From Ekhidna sp. (GTDB lineage Bacteria > Bacteroidota > Bacteroidia > Cytophagales > Cyclobacteriaceae), in the NCBI GenBank assembly GCA_028821635.1, contig JAPPDO010000421.1:1-7063 (forward strand): a DNA stretch of 7,063 bases, written 5' to 3'. Shown in pieces: positions 1 to 6,027 of the stretch (positions within the stretch are counted from its first letter, which is position 1; each line of letters starts with the position of its first letter). Below the pieces are notes generated by a model. That model had not been told where the DNA came from. It ran no database searches and saw only the letters and a list, made by a program, of their open reading frames with translations. The position numbers were made by a program, and so were the translations under genes.

Positions 1-1603
1 CAAAACTCAGGTCTCGCCAACTTTCCTTTTCCTGTATTACAAATTTCGGCAGGTAAATCTTCCCTTCGTATTTTTTGAATCTCGGACGGTATTTTGTCTC
101 AACGTCTCTCAATCTGCCTGTATCCATCTCTCCCTCGTTGCTCACAATTCTGCCCGAAAGGTCGCCTAAGCCTTCATTTTCCAAACCTGATTTAATCTCT
201 TTTACCAGTGTTCGGGCGTTTTGCCTGAAGGTATAAACATAGCATTCGTCCAGATCCCGAATTTTGGTTTTGCATGCAAAGGGCTGCCTTAAAATCCTGC
301 CAACCAACTGTGTAATGCCTGTTGCGGATGAGGGGTTGGTTAGAATAGTCAATACATACGCAAACGAACAATCCCAACCTTCCTGCAAGGCTTGTTTGGT
401 AATAATATAGCGTATTTCACAATCTTTAGCGAATAGGTCTATGCCTTCGATGTCGTCTTTTTGACTTGACTTTATGGCGATATGACTTTCGGGAACACTG
501 CATTTTTTGATAAGGTATTCTTTGGCATCTTCTGCGTGGATGTATTGCGTGCCTCGCTGGTCTCTGCCTGTTCGTTCTACCTGTATCAGGCAAATGGGGC
601 GGATATATTCGCCTGTATTGCCTTCATGTTCTTTGGCTTTTTTCTCTAAATCGTTTCGCTTTTCCAAACTTGTCAATAGCGTGTCTTGCCAATCCAGACT
701 TGTTTTGTTGGTAAGGTGGATGTCCAATTTTATCATTTCTTCTTTGTCCAGTTCCCTGCCGGTAATTTCGACGAGTTTATTTGCATCCTTTGGCGGGGTG
801 GCTGAGAGTTCAAGAATGAATGAGGGGTTGAAATTGCTAAGGGTATCTCTTGCCGTTTCACTGTACGCCCGATGCCCTTCATCAATGACCACAAGCGGAC
901 GTAAAATCCGTAATGTGTTCCCAAGCGAAGTTTTTATTTGTGTACCGAAAACCTCCCATTCCGTAGTGAAGCAGTCTAAATTCGGGAGCTTTTCTTTTAA
1001 TTGTTTGTGCCTCTCAACGTCATCTTCACGAGGGAAAAAGTCCGTGAATCCGCCCCGGTCTCTGAACATTTTTAACGTTTCCTTGTTCTGGCGGGCAGCA
1101 GAAGGGAGCATCAGCATCAGCACTACCAAATTTTCTTTAACATCAAGGCGGTTGAATACTTCCATCTTTTCCCTGATGAGCGTTCTGCCTCCGCTGGAAA
1201 TATCCAAAACCTGTCGGTAAGGGTGTTCACGGTTTTTAAGTGCCCCCAGGGTTTGCCGATAAATCTGTGTGGATGGAACAATCCATAAAATAAGCCCTGT
1301 TTGCCGCTTGAGATACGTTTTTTGAATGCTGTCAATGGCGTGGCAAGCGATTAAGGTTTTACCGCCGCCCGTCGGCACTTTCAGGTAAATATCGGGCAGT
1401 CGCTCGTTTAGGCCGTTGGTTTTGGAATGGTAAGTCGTTCGCCCTGGTGGCTTTTCCCAGGCTTCTTTCGGAAAATCGATATGCTTTGCCAGATGTGGTT
1501 TGAGCACGTGCATCTCTTCAAACTCTTTTTTAGCATCACACAAAGCACTCAAATACGCTTTAAGTTCTTTTAAAACCTTTTCCTGATAGAGCTTTAGTTT
1601 CAT
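1..1603 (-). CDS. res: Type III restriction enzyme Res subunit (DEAD/DEAH-type helicase/nuclease), 3' end beyond window
   Basis: ATP-dependent DNA translocase/helicase subunit of a type III restriction system, which cuts DNA in complex with Mod. The frame is open from ATG at 1603 to the left edge (534 codons). Helicase motifs appear in order: Walker A PTGGGKT (residues 77-83), a Walker B/motif II box VVIDEGH (DEGH at 241-244), motif III SATPP (267-271), motif V LQEGWD (406-411) and motif VI QLVGRILRQP (432-441). The GWD motif and the DExH box are typical of Res proteins. The C-terminal PD-(D/E)XK nuclease domain expected in the family would lie outside the window, so nuclease activity cannot be judged. 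It starts 26 bases after the GxxExxY gene, and its ATG lies in the end of the inverted repeat around that gene. No clear Shine-Dalgarno is seen. The protein is intact as far as visible; the family and role are secure. Confidence 0.93.
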   Translation of the reverse strand, partial: MKLKLYQEKVLKELKAYLSALCDAKKEFEEMHVLKPHLAKHIDFPKEAWEKPPGRTTYHSKTNGLNERLPDIYLKVPTGGGKTLIACHAIDSIQKTYLKRQTGLILWIVPSTQIYRQTLGALKNREHPYRQVLDISSGGRTLIREKMEVFNRLDVKENLVVLMLMLPSAARQNKETLKMFRDRGGFTDFFPREDDVERHKQLKEKLPNLDCFTTEWEVFGTQIKTSLGNTLRILRPLVVIDEGHRAYSETARDTLSNFNPSFILELSATPPKDANKLVEITGRELDKEEMIKLDIHLTNKTSLDWQDTLLTSLEKRNDLEKKAKEHEGNTGEYIRPICLIQVERTGRDQRGTQYIHAEDAKEYLIKKCSVPESHIAIKSSQKDDIEGIDLFAKDCEIRYIITKQALQEGWDCSFAYVLTILTNPSSATGITQLVGRILRQPFACKTKIRDLDECYVYTFRQNARTLVKEIKSGLENEGLGDLSGRIVSNEGEMDTGRLRDVETKYRPRFKKYEGKIYLPKFVIQEKESWRDLSF

Positions 1604-1642
1604 TGTCTGAACTATGATTGATTTGATTTTTATGATAAAATG
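1601..1642. repeat. Left arm of inverted repeat flanking the GxxExxY gene
   Basis: Reverse complement of this arm begins CATTTTATCATAAAAATCAA and ends GTTCAGACAATG. It matches the right arm (2032-2064) at 18 of 20 positions in the first block and exactly over GTTCAGACA in the second; the left arm carries about nine extra bases between the blocks (an ATCA-rich stretch that could be slippage). The arm contains the GxxExxY stop codon (1630-1632) and the res start codon (1601-1603). Seen directly by hand alignment. Confidence 0.75.
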
Positions 1643-2034
1643 AATTTCTTATTGGTTAATCTTTTAAAACTCAAACTCACTTCGCCAAAATTGATGAGTA
1701 ACCCTACTTCAAGGTTATATTCTTCCAGGTAATTAATTGCCTGCGCTAAATGAACATCTTCCAATTTAGTGATCGCTTTTAACTCAACGGAAACCACTCC
1801 ATCAACCAAAAAATCTACCCTTCTTATGCCGATTTGCTCCTCTCTGTAAAAAATGGGCATCTCGAATTCCCGACTAAAATCAATGCCTGCCAAACGCATT
1901 TCCATTGCTAATGCTCTTTGATAAATGACTTCCTGAAAACCGTTGCCTAAAGTTGAGTGAATGGCCATGGCACACCCAATAATTTTGGAAGTCAACTCAG
2001 AATATTTATACTTCTTATTTATCATAGTGTTCAT
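1630..2034 (-). CDS. GxxExxY family protein (PD-(D/E)XK-fold, function unproven)
   Basis: A 134-residue protein of the GxxExxY family. The naming motif is GFQEVIY (residues 32-38). It is followed by a putative nuclease core: D74 in RVDFLVDG, then E84 and K86 in VELKA, and the helix AQAINYL (97-103) with Q98. This D...ExK layout is that of the PD-(D/E)XK fold; the catalytic residues look intact. The length matches the family. Cellular function is not established for this family; nuclease activity is an inference from the fold. It begins 31 bases after the mod stop and ends 26 bases before res. A second in-frame ATG is codon 4 (2025). It is more AT-rich than the adjoining parts of mod and res, and it is bracketed by imperfect inverted repeats that overlap its start and stop codons, suggesting an inserted cassette rather than a standard part of the type III operon. 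Confidence 0.9.
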   Translation of the reverse strand: MNTMINKKYKYSELTSKIIGCAMAIHSTLGNGFQEVIYQRALAMEMRLAGIDFSREFEMPIFYREEQIGIRRVDFLVDGVVSVELKAITKLEDVHLAQAINYLEEYNLEVGLLINFGEVSLSFKRLTNKKFILS

Positions 2035-2064
2035 TTAATCACAAAAATCAAGGTTCAGACATTG
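2032..2064. repeat. Right arm of inverted repeat flanking the GxxExxY gene
   Basis: The plus strand begins CATTTAATCACAAAAATCAA and then GTTCAGACA follows one base later, ending in TTG. It is the partner of 1601-1642 in opposite orientation. It contains the GxxExxY start codon (2032-2034) and ends one base short of the mod stop codon (2066-2068). On the mRNA the two arms could pair into a long stem with the whole GxxExxY gene as the loop. Confidence 0.75.
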
Positions 2065-2065
2065 A

Positions 2066-3688
2066 TCAGCGTTGCAGATGGTAGATTTCGTAAGGCAGCT
2101 GGCAAAAATCTATCCGATAATGCTGCAAGGTATCGTCATCCACATATTTGGAAGGGGCAAAAACCAAACGCTGCTTACCACTGAATTTTGGTAAGTCTTT
2201 GCAAAACGCTAAGGTCAGTGCCCGGCTCTTCAGCCACTCCAAATCGGCTTTATACAACAGATACACCTCATAGTTTCGGCTCTCGCCAATGAAGCCTGTT
2301 TTTTCGTTTATGACCTCTTCGTCAAACTCCTCGCCTGTGGCGGTGTAGAACACATAGCGGGCAAAGGCTGTGTATGACGGAAGCCGGTCGGCCGTCAGGA
2401 TGCTTTCCATCTCAATGGACTCGCCCAACTCAAAATAGCTGAAAGTGCCGCCCGTGCCTTCTTTAAAGTTTTTGGATTCCGGCACGCCCTGTATGACCCT
2501 GCGGACACGCTCGGCAGTGATGGTGTTGGCGTAATCTTCCTGTTCCACCAAAATAAATCGGCGGCTGCCGCTGTCTTCTTTGTTGAGGTCTAGTACCGCA
2601 TGGGCCGTGGTGCCAGAGCCGGCAAAGCTGTCGAGGATGACATCGTTTTTGTCGGTTGAGAGTTGGATAATTCTTTTGATTAATGAAGCAGGTTTGGGTG
2701 TGGAAAATAGTAGGTCAGCATCATTAAATAATTGTTTTAATTCCTGCTTTGCTTGCTGATTGTGACCAACTTCTGAGTGTAACCATATAGAAATTGGAAC
2801 AACCCCATTTTTAACCTCTGATAAAAATTTTTTCACTCTGGGAACATTGGTTCCATTCGCACCAAACCAAACCCTGTTGTCTTTAACTAATTTTTGAAAA
2901 TTTTCTTTTGAAGTAAACCAACATCTTCCTTTTGTGGGTTTAATCTTCTTCCCTCCTGGCGTTAATATTTCGTAATCATAGTCTGCTGAATAAGTTTTCA
3001 CAGTCATATCACTTGAAGCCCAAGCCCCTCTCGGGTCGTTATCGGGATTAGAATAACGATAATTTTGCTCTTCGTCTCTAGAAATTAAATTTCTTTCCCA
3101 ACCAATTTCTTGTTTGCCGTCAATCTTGTTTTTTGCATAACAAATTATGAAATCATGATTGTCAGAAAAGTATCTTGCATCATTTTGGGGACTAAATTTT
3201 TTCTGCCAAATGATGTTTTGGATAAAATTCTGCTCTCCAAACACCTCATCTAACAAACCTCTTAGATTGTGCTGCTCGTTATCATCACAGGAAATAAAAA
3301 TCGCTCCGTCTTCACTCAGCAGTTCATGCAGGAGTTTTAGGCGGGGCATCATCATGCAAAGCCACTTGTCGTGCCGTGTCAGGTCTTCCATATCTACGGC
3401 TTTGCCCAGCCACTCTTTTATCATGGGGCTGCTTACGTTGTCACTGTATACCCAGCCTTCGTTGCCGGTGTTGTAGGGCGGGTCTATGTAGATGCACTTA
3501 ACCTTGCCGCCGTAGGTGGGCAAAAGGGCTTTCAGTGCTTTGAGGTTGTCGCCCTGAAGGATCAGGTTGTCATGCAGGGAGACGTTGTCCGTCAGGCTGC
3601 GGGCTTTCTTCGGCACCAGTTGGTGGTACTTCACCGCCAGGTGGTAGTTCTGCACAAACGTCTTTCCTTTGAAGTGGAGGGTTGGCAT
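2066..3688 (-). CDS. mod: Type III restriction-modification DNA methyltransferase Mod (N6-adenine)
   Basis: Transfers a methyl group from S-adenosylmethionine to adenine in the recognition site, and as part of the Mod-Res complex recognises the site for cutting. The 540-residue protein has the beta-class order: catalytic motif IV IDPPYNTG (DPPY 69-72), then a long variable region, then the SAM-binding motif DSFAGSGTT (FAGSG 355-359) and the conserved stretch RRFILVEQEDY, with ERVRRV shortly after. NLILQGDNLKAL just before DPPY is also typical. It is shorter than EcoP-type Mod (about 645) but within the range of the family. The ATG at 3688 directly precedes the conserved start; upstream is the small frame 3726-3794. 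The middle (about residues 130-350, positions 2641-3300) is far more AT-rich than both ends: hand counts give 16/60 GC at 2881-2940 and 3121-3180, against 36/60 at 2581-2640 and 35/60 at 3541-3600. This part covers the presumed target-recognition domain and was probably exchanged. No simple-sequence tract for phase variation was found. Confidence 0.94.
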   Translation of the reverse strand: MPTLHFKGKTFVQNYHLAVKYHQLVPKKARSLTDNVSLHDNLILQGDNLKALKALLPTYGGKVKCIYIDPPYNTGNEGWVYSDNVSSPMIKEWLGKAVDMEDLTRHDKWLCMMMPRLKLLHELLSEDGAIFISCDDNEQHNLRGLLDEVFGEQNFIQNIIWQKKFSPQNDARYFSDNHDFIICYAKNKIDGKQEIGWERNLISRDEEQNYRYSNPDNDPRGAWASSDMTVKTYSADYDYEILTPGGKKIKPTKGRCWFTSKENFQKLVKDNRVWFGANGTNVPRVKKFLSEVKNGVVPISIWLHSEVGHNQQAKQELKQLFNDADLLFSTPKPASLIKRIIQLSTDKNDVILDSFAGSGTTAHAVLDLNKEDSGSRRFILVEQEDYANTITAERVRRVIQGVPESKNFKEGTGGTFSYFELGESIEMESILTADRLPSYTAFARYVFYTATGEEFDEEVINEKTGFIGESRNYEVYLLYKADLEWLKSRALTLAFCKDLPKFSGKQRLVFAPSKYVDDDTLQHYRIDFCQLPYEIYHLQR

Positions 3689-3725
3689 GGGTTAGTTGTT
3701 TTTGTTTGATTTAATTTCTTTCAAG

Positions 3726-3794
3726 TTAGCAATCTTCTTTTTTATGTCTTATGCGTTCAATTTCCGGGAGTAATTTTTCTTCCAATGCATTCAT
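3726..3794 (-). CDS. Possible small ORF between the two restriction systems (22 codons, perhaps frameshifted)
   Basis: A minus-strand ATG at 3794 overlaps the endonuclease stop codon as ATGA, the same coupling seen upstream between methyltransferase and endonuclease. It opens a 22-residue frame beginning MNALEEKLLPEIERIR, charged and helix-like, ending at TAA 3726-3728. A single-base shortening of the six-A run just before the stop would extend the peptide to about 33 residues (with IANLKEIKSNKNN at its end), stopping at 3692-3694, three bases before the mod start. This exact fit at both ends hints at a real small gene with a frameshift, or a remnant of a longer gene. I recognise no family, and a frame this short can occur by chance. 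Confidence 0.3.
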   Translation of the reverse strand: MNALEEKLLPEIERIRHKKEDC

Positions 3795-4468
3795 AGGAAC
3801 CAATTTGTATCATTAATTAACTGAACAGTAGGTGTTCTTGGTATTGAACTATCCTTTTGAGCAATCATGCGAGGAAAACAACAAAACCAATCATCATAGG
3901 CAGATCGTATCAACTCTTTTTCCGCATGGGTTTTATAATGTGTTTTCAAAAAACTTATAGCCTCGCTGTCATATATTAATTCAAGATTATCACCGAGAGT
4001 TGCACCTTGAAAAATAGCATTAGATAAATTGCAAACAACCAGATCAAAATCATCCATAAGATAACGATCATTTGTAGTTGTGCTTTTGCTTATATTACTT
4101 CTTGATTTATGACACTTAACTTTAAAATGCGGAACATTAACTTTAGTGCGTTTTGTACCAAGCGTAAAGCTGCCACGAACTGCGCTCTTTGCTTCAACTT
4201 TAAGCCTGATTCCTGTTTTTGAGTGCGTTATACTAATATCCTCATCATATGTTCCTTGTTGAGGATTCAAATTGAGTTTTTGTACTTGCCAATTTCGTCC
4301 CAGTGATTTTTTCAAAATAATAGCCGCTATATATTCTGTAGCCTTGCCACGAATCATAGGTAACACTTTTTGATCTTCCAGAATATCCATAAGGCTTTCT
4401 ATTGGGATATTATACCGTTCACAGTACTCCTCAATATCTTTATATATGTTTAGCTCAGCCGTATTCAT
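3791..4468 (-). CDS. Probable type II restriction endonuclease, PD-(D/E)XK type
   Basis: Probably cleaves the unmethylated site protected by the adjacent methyltransferase. The protein is 225 residues from ATG 4468. Numbered from that start, a helix RGKATEYIAA (40-49) carries a conserved-looking E45, followed by D77 in YDEDISI and E92/K94 in KVEAKSA, a D...ExK metal-binding signature of the PD-(D/E)XK nuclease fold. After it come a basic stretch KVKCHKSRS and the hydrophobic strand DDFDLVVCNL. I do not recognise a named endonuclease family, so the assignment rests on motif plus position. The ATG at 4468 is preferred because it overlaps the methyltransferase stop as ATGA; an in-frame ATG at 4480 would add four residues. 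The gene is AT-rich (16/60 GC at 4081-4140), like the methyltransferase and unlike the ends of mod. Its stop overlaps the next small frame. Confidence 0.72.
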   Translation of the reverse strand: MNTAELNIYKDIEEYCERYNIPIESLMDILEDQKVLPMIRGKATEYIAAIILKKSLGRNWQVQKLNLNPQQGTYDEDISITHSKTGIRLKVEAKSAVRGSFTLGTKRTKVNVPHFKVKCHKSRSNISKSTTTNDRYLMDDFDLVVCNLSNAIFQGATLGDNLELIYDSEAISFLKTHYKTHAEKELIRSAYDDWFCCFPRMIAQKDSSIPRTPTVQLINDTNWFL

Positions 4469-5424
4469 AATAATGTGCATTCGGTAGGATATGATGGTGA
4501 CAAGGAAACAGGATTACAAATAGCAACCTTAGCTATGTCATAATTTTTGATAAACACCTCTCTGCCTTTACGTCTGGGGCTTGAATATCCTTGAGATAAA
4601 TTTTTACCATTTTTTTGATCATCTGTTCTATTTATTGTGTATTGCCACTCATGTTCTTCTAAAACATCACACCAATCATAGAGATCTCGTATCCCTTGAG
4701 AATTGTCATAGGTAATCAAAAATAGCAGTCTGTGGCTATGCCTTAAAAGACATTCCTTTAAGCGTATATGATCTTTTCCCTCAAAACTGCATGAATAAAA
4801 TTTCTTTTGATCAGCATTATAATAGGGTGGATCTACAAATAAAAAGCTATTATCCGGCAGAGTATCAATCACTTCTTCAAAATCCATACAGGTCAGTTCA
4901 ACACCTTGTAGCCTGTTGCAAACAGTATGCAAGTGGCGAGGCCAATTTTCCGGTCTCATAGAGTATTTTTCTCCATAACCAAAATAGCAATTTTCTTTCT
5001 TCATAATACCGGAATACGATGTTCTATTTAAATAAAACCATCTAAAGGCACGCTCTAAATCATTTTTAGGCTTGTACTCATTTTTATAATAGGCGTGATG
5101 TTCCTTTGTTGCCGGAATCCCTTTAAGCAATGTTAGCAGCCCTTCAAGATTGTCTCTGATCTGAATAAATGTGTTTATCAACTCTTCATCCAGATCATTT
5201 AATATAGACATTTTAGAGGACTCTTTAGCAAAAAAAATAGATGCTCCGCCAGCAAATGGCTCACAGTATAGATCCGTTTTTGGAATATGTTGTAAGATCA
5301 ATTTTCGGGCATAAAACTTACCCCCTGCATAGCGAAAAGGGGAATTGCTTTTTACTGATCTTATCGTTTTTATCTCATTCATCTTCGGACTTATCCCTTT
5401 TGTAGTTATATGTAATAAGCACAT
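4465..5424 (-). CDS. D12-class (Dam-like) DNA adenine N6-methyltransferase, type II modification enzyme
   Basis: Methylates adenine in a specific DNA site to protect it from the neighbouring nuclease. The 319-residue protein has alpha-class order: SAM-binding SPFRYAGGK (28-36) and EPFAGGAS (55-62), NDLDEELIN (76-84), the family signature FYLNRTSYSGIM (130-141), and catalytic motif IV VDPPYYN (DPPY 198-201). This is the layout of Dam, DpnM and EcoRV methylases. The site specificity cannot be read from sequence. Start: ATG 5424 is the longest; ATG 5382 (305 residues) is at least as plausible because the added 14 residues precede the conserved region and an AAAGGGA lies 11 bases upstream of it. 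It is the first gene of the minus-strand block and overlaps the endonuclease start by four bases, so the two are probably translationally coupled, with methylase made first. AT-rich. No control-protein gene is seen. Confidence 0.92.
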   Translation of the reverse strand: MCLLHITTKGISPKMNEIKTIRSVKSNSPFRYAGGKFYARKLILQHIPKTDLYCEPFAGGASIFFAKESSKMSILNDLDEELINTFIQIRDNLEGLLTLLKGIPATKEHHAYYKNEYKPKNDLERAFRWFYLNRTSYSGIMKKENCYFGYGEKYSMRPENWPRHLHTVCNRLQGVELTCMDFEEVIDTLPDNSFLFVDPPYYNADQKKFYSCSFEGKDHIRLKECLLRHSHRLLFLITYDNSQGIRDLYDWCDVLEEHEWQYTINRTDDQKNGKNLSQGYSSPRRKGREVFIKNYDIAKVAICNPVSLSPSYPTECTLL

Positions 5425-5590
5425 AAAGGCGTTAAGGCTTCCCCTAGCTTCTTTGCAGCTATTTTCACCTGTATATTATTGCCCCCGTGTCTTATATCTG
5501 TTTTATTACATTCCACTCCTACTCCACCCCCTTACACGCTAATTTACCGAATAATCGGAAAGGGGCAGGTTACAAGTCAGAAATATACTT

Positions 5591-5705
5591 ACCACAAAGG
5601 ACACGGAGGTTAGCACGGAGTTCACAAAGTGACATTAATCACGCTTTCAATTTCGTTTTCCGTCATATCTCTGTGCCCTTGGTGCCTTCTTGTATGCTTT
5701 GTGGT
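5591..5705. repeat. Imperfect inverted repeat with ACCACAAAG ends
   Basis: ACCACAAAG at 5591-5599 is matched exactly by its reverse complement CTTTGTGGT at 5697-5705. Inside, 5613-5630 (AGCACGGAGTTCACAAAG) pairs with 5669-5686 at 12 of 18 positions, leaving a loop of about 38 bases. The arms are built of short CACGGAG/CACAAAG-like words. The composition recalls the CACAGAGG-type intergenic repeats common in environmental bacteria; that kinship is from memory and untested. No gene lies inside. Confidence 0.65.
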
Positions 5706-5719
5706 TGAGTCTTTAACAG

Positions 5720-5824
5720 AAGCTCCCAATCTCTTTCGGACAACCTCCGACCTCATTCCGGCAACCTCCGACCTCATTCCGGCAACCTCCGACCTCATTC
5801 CGATGACTCCCGACCGCTTTCTTA
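5720..5824. repeat. 21-bp tandem direct repeat, three near-identical copies with degenerate flanking copies
   Basis: Three copies at 5741-5761, 5762-5782 and 5783-5803 share the word CCTCCGACCTCATTCCGG; the third differs only in its last base. The units on either side (5720-5740 and 5804-5824) match at about 12 of 21 positions and look like decayed copies. The period is a multiple of three, so a plus-strand frame across it gives a seven-residue repeat (ATSDLIP), but no start or wider coding context supports a gene. There is no spacer between copies, so it is not a CRISPR. Confidence 0.85.
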
Positions 5825-5853
5825 CATCCTCGATAATTTCAGGACATCCGTAA

Positions 5854-6012
5854 ACAAAAATTTATCCTGAGTCTTTAGCTGAGTGGAGATCGTCGTATTT
5901 CAACCTTCTATTGATACATCCACGATACAATGATGAGGCCACAGTATATGTTTGCTATGATAAAATGGGCAGGCTGCCTGAAACTTTTAAAGAAGCATTG
6001 AATCAATACTGA
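5854..6012 (+). pseudogene. Possible 3' remnant of a gene upstream of priA
   Basis: A plus-strand frame is open for 52 codons between TAA 5851-5853 and TGA 6010-6012. It has no ATG before its last 16 codons; TTG 5911 is the only early start-like codon. The C-terminal part (HPRYNDEATVYVCYDK, then LPETFKEALNQY) reads like real protein with a final amphipathic helix. The stop lies 15 bases before the priA start, an operon-like spacing. I do not recognise the family. It may be the tail of a gene truncated when the repeats or the restriction block arrived, or simply chance. Confidence 0.3.
5947..5954 (+). promoter_or_regulatory. Possible Bacteroidetes-type -7 promoter element for priA
   Basis: TATGTTTG fits the TAnnTTTG -7 consensus of the Bacteroidetes housekeeping sigma factor and lies about 74 bases before the priA start. 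No TTG-containing -33 element is seen at the right distance, and the site falls inside the possible gene remnant, so the call is weak. Confidence 0.2.
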
Positions 6013-6027
6013 AGATCATTTAAAATC

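Larger units (their letters stand above)
1601..2064 (-). mobile_element. Candidate inverted-repeat cassette carrying GxxExxY gene
   Basis: The unit consists of the two inverted-repeat arms with only the GxxExxY gene between them. It fills the whole interval between the mod stop and the res start, genes that are often adjacent in type III systems. The inside is more AT-rich than both neighbours. No transposase, recombinase or obvious target-site duplication is visible, so movement would have to be helped in trans or be ancient. That it is mobile is an inference; the repeats themselves are real. Confidence 0.4.
5425..6027. other. Intergenic region between divergent restriction block and priA
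   Basis: About 600 bases with no convincing complete gene. It must hold the promoters of both the minus-strand restriction block and plus-strand priA. It contains an inverted repeat (5591-5705), a 21-bp tandem repeat (5720-5824) and the tail of a possible broken gene (5854-6012). Short plus-strand frames across 5345-5853 are explained by the repeats and are not believed. A small dyad TAGCT-7-AGCTA lies at 5445-5461 just before the methyltransferase start. Confidence 0.8.

Noticed and set aside
507..1220. Long plus-strand open frame of 237 codons
   Set aside because: It lies antisense to res, whose frame carries all helicase motifs; the plus-strand product is serine/leucine-rich without any recognisable domain.
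2066..3688. Phase-variable mod controlled by a simple-sequence tract
   Set aside because: No tandem mono-, di-, tetra- or pentanucleotide tract of useful length was found in mod or at its start; short A and T runs are ordinary codons.
3371..3709. Plus-strand open frame opposite the start of mod
   Set aside because: Antisense shadow of the conserved N-terminal part of Mod, which contains DPPY on the other strand.
5445..5461. Dyad TAGCT-7-AGCTA upstream of the methyltransferase as a control-protein operator
   Set aside because: Only five paired bases, no second copy and no control-protein gene in the window; such a dyad is expected by chance.
5720..5824. CRISPR array
   Set aside because: The copies are directly adjacent with no spacers and no cas genes are present.
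5487..5853. Overlapping plus-strand frames giving a seven-residue ATSDLIP repeat
   Set aside because: They arise from the inverted repeat and the 21-bp tandem repeat, whose period is a multiple of three; no domain or ribosome site supports them.
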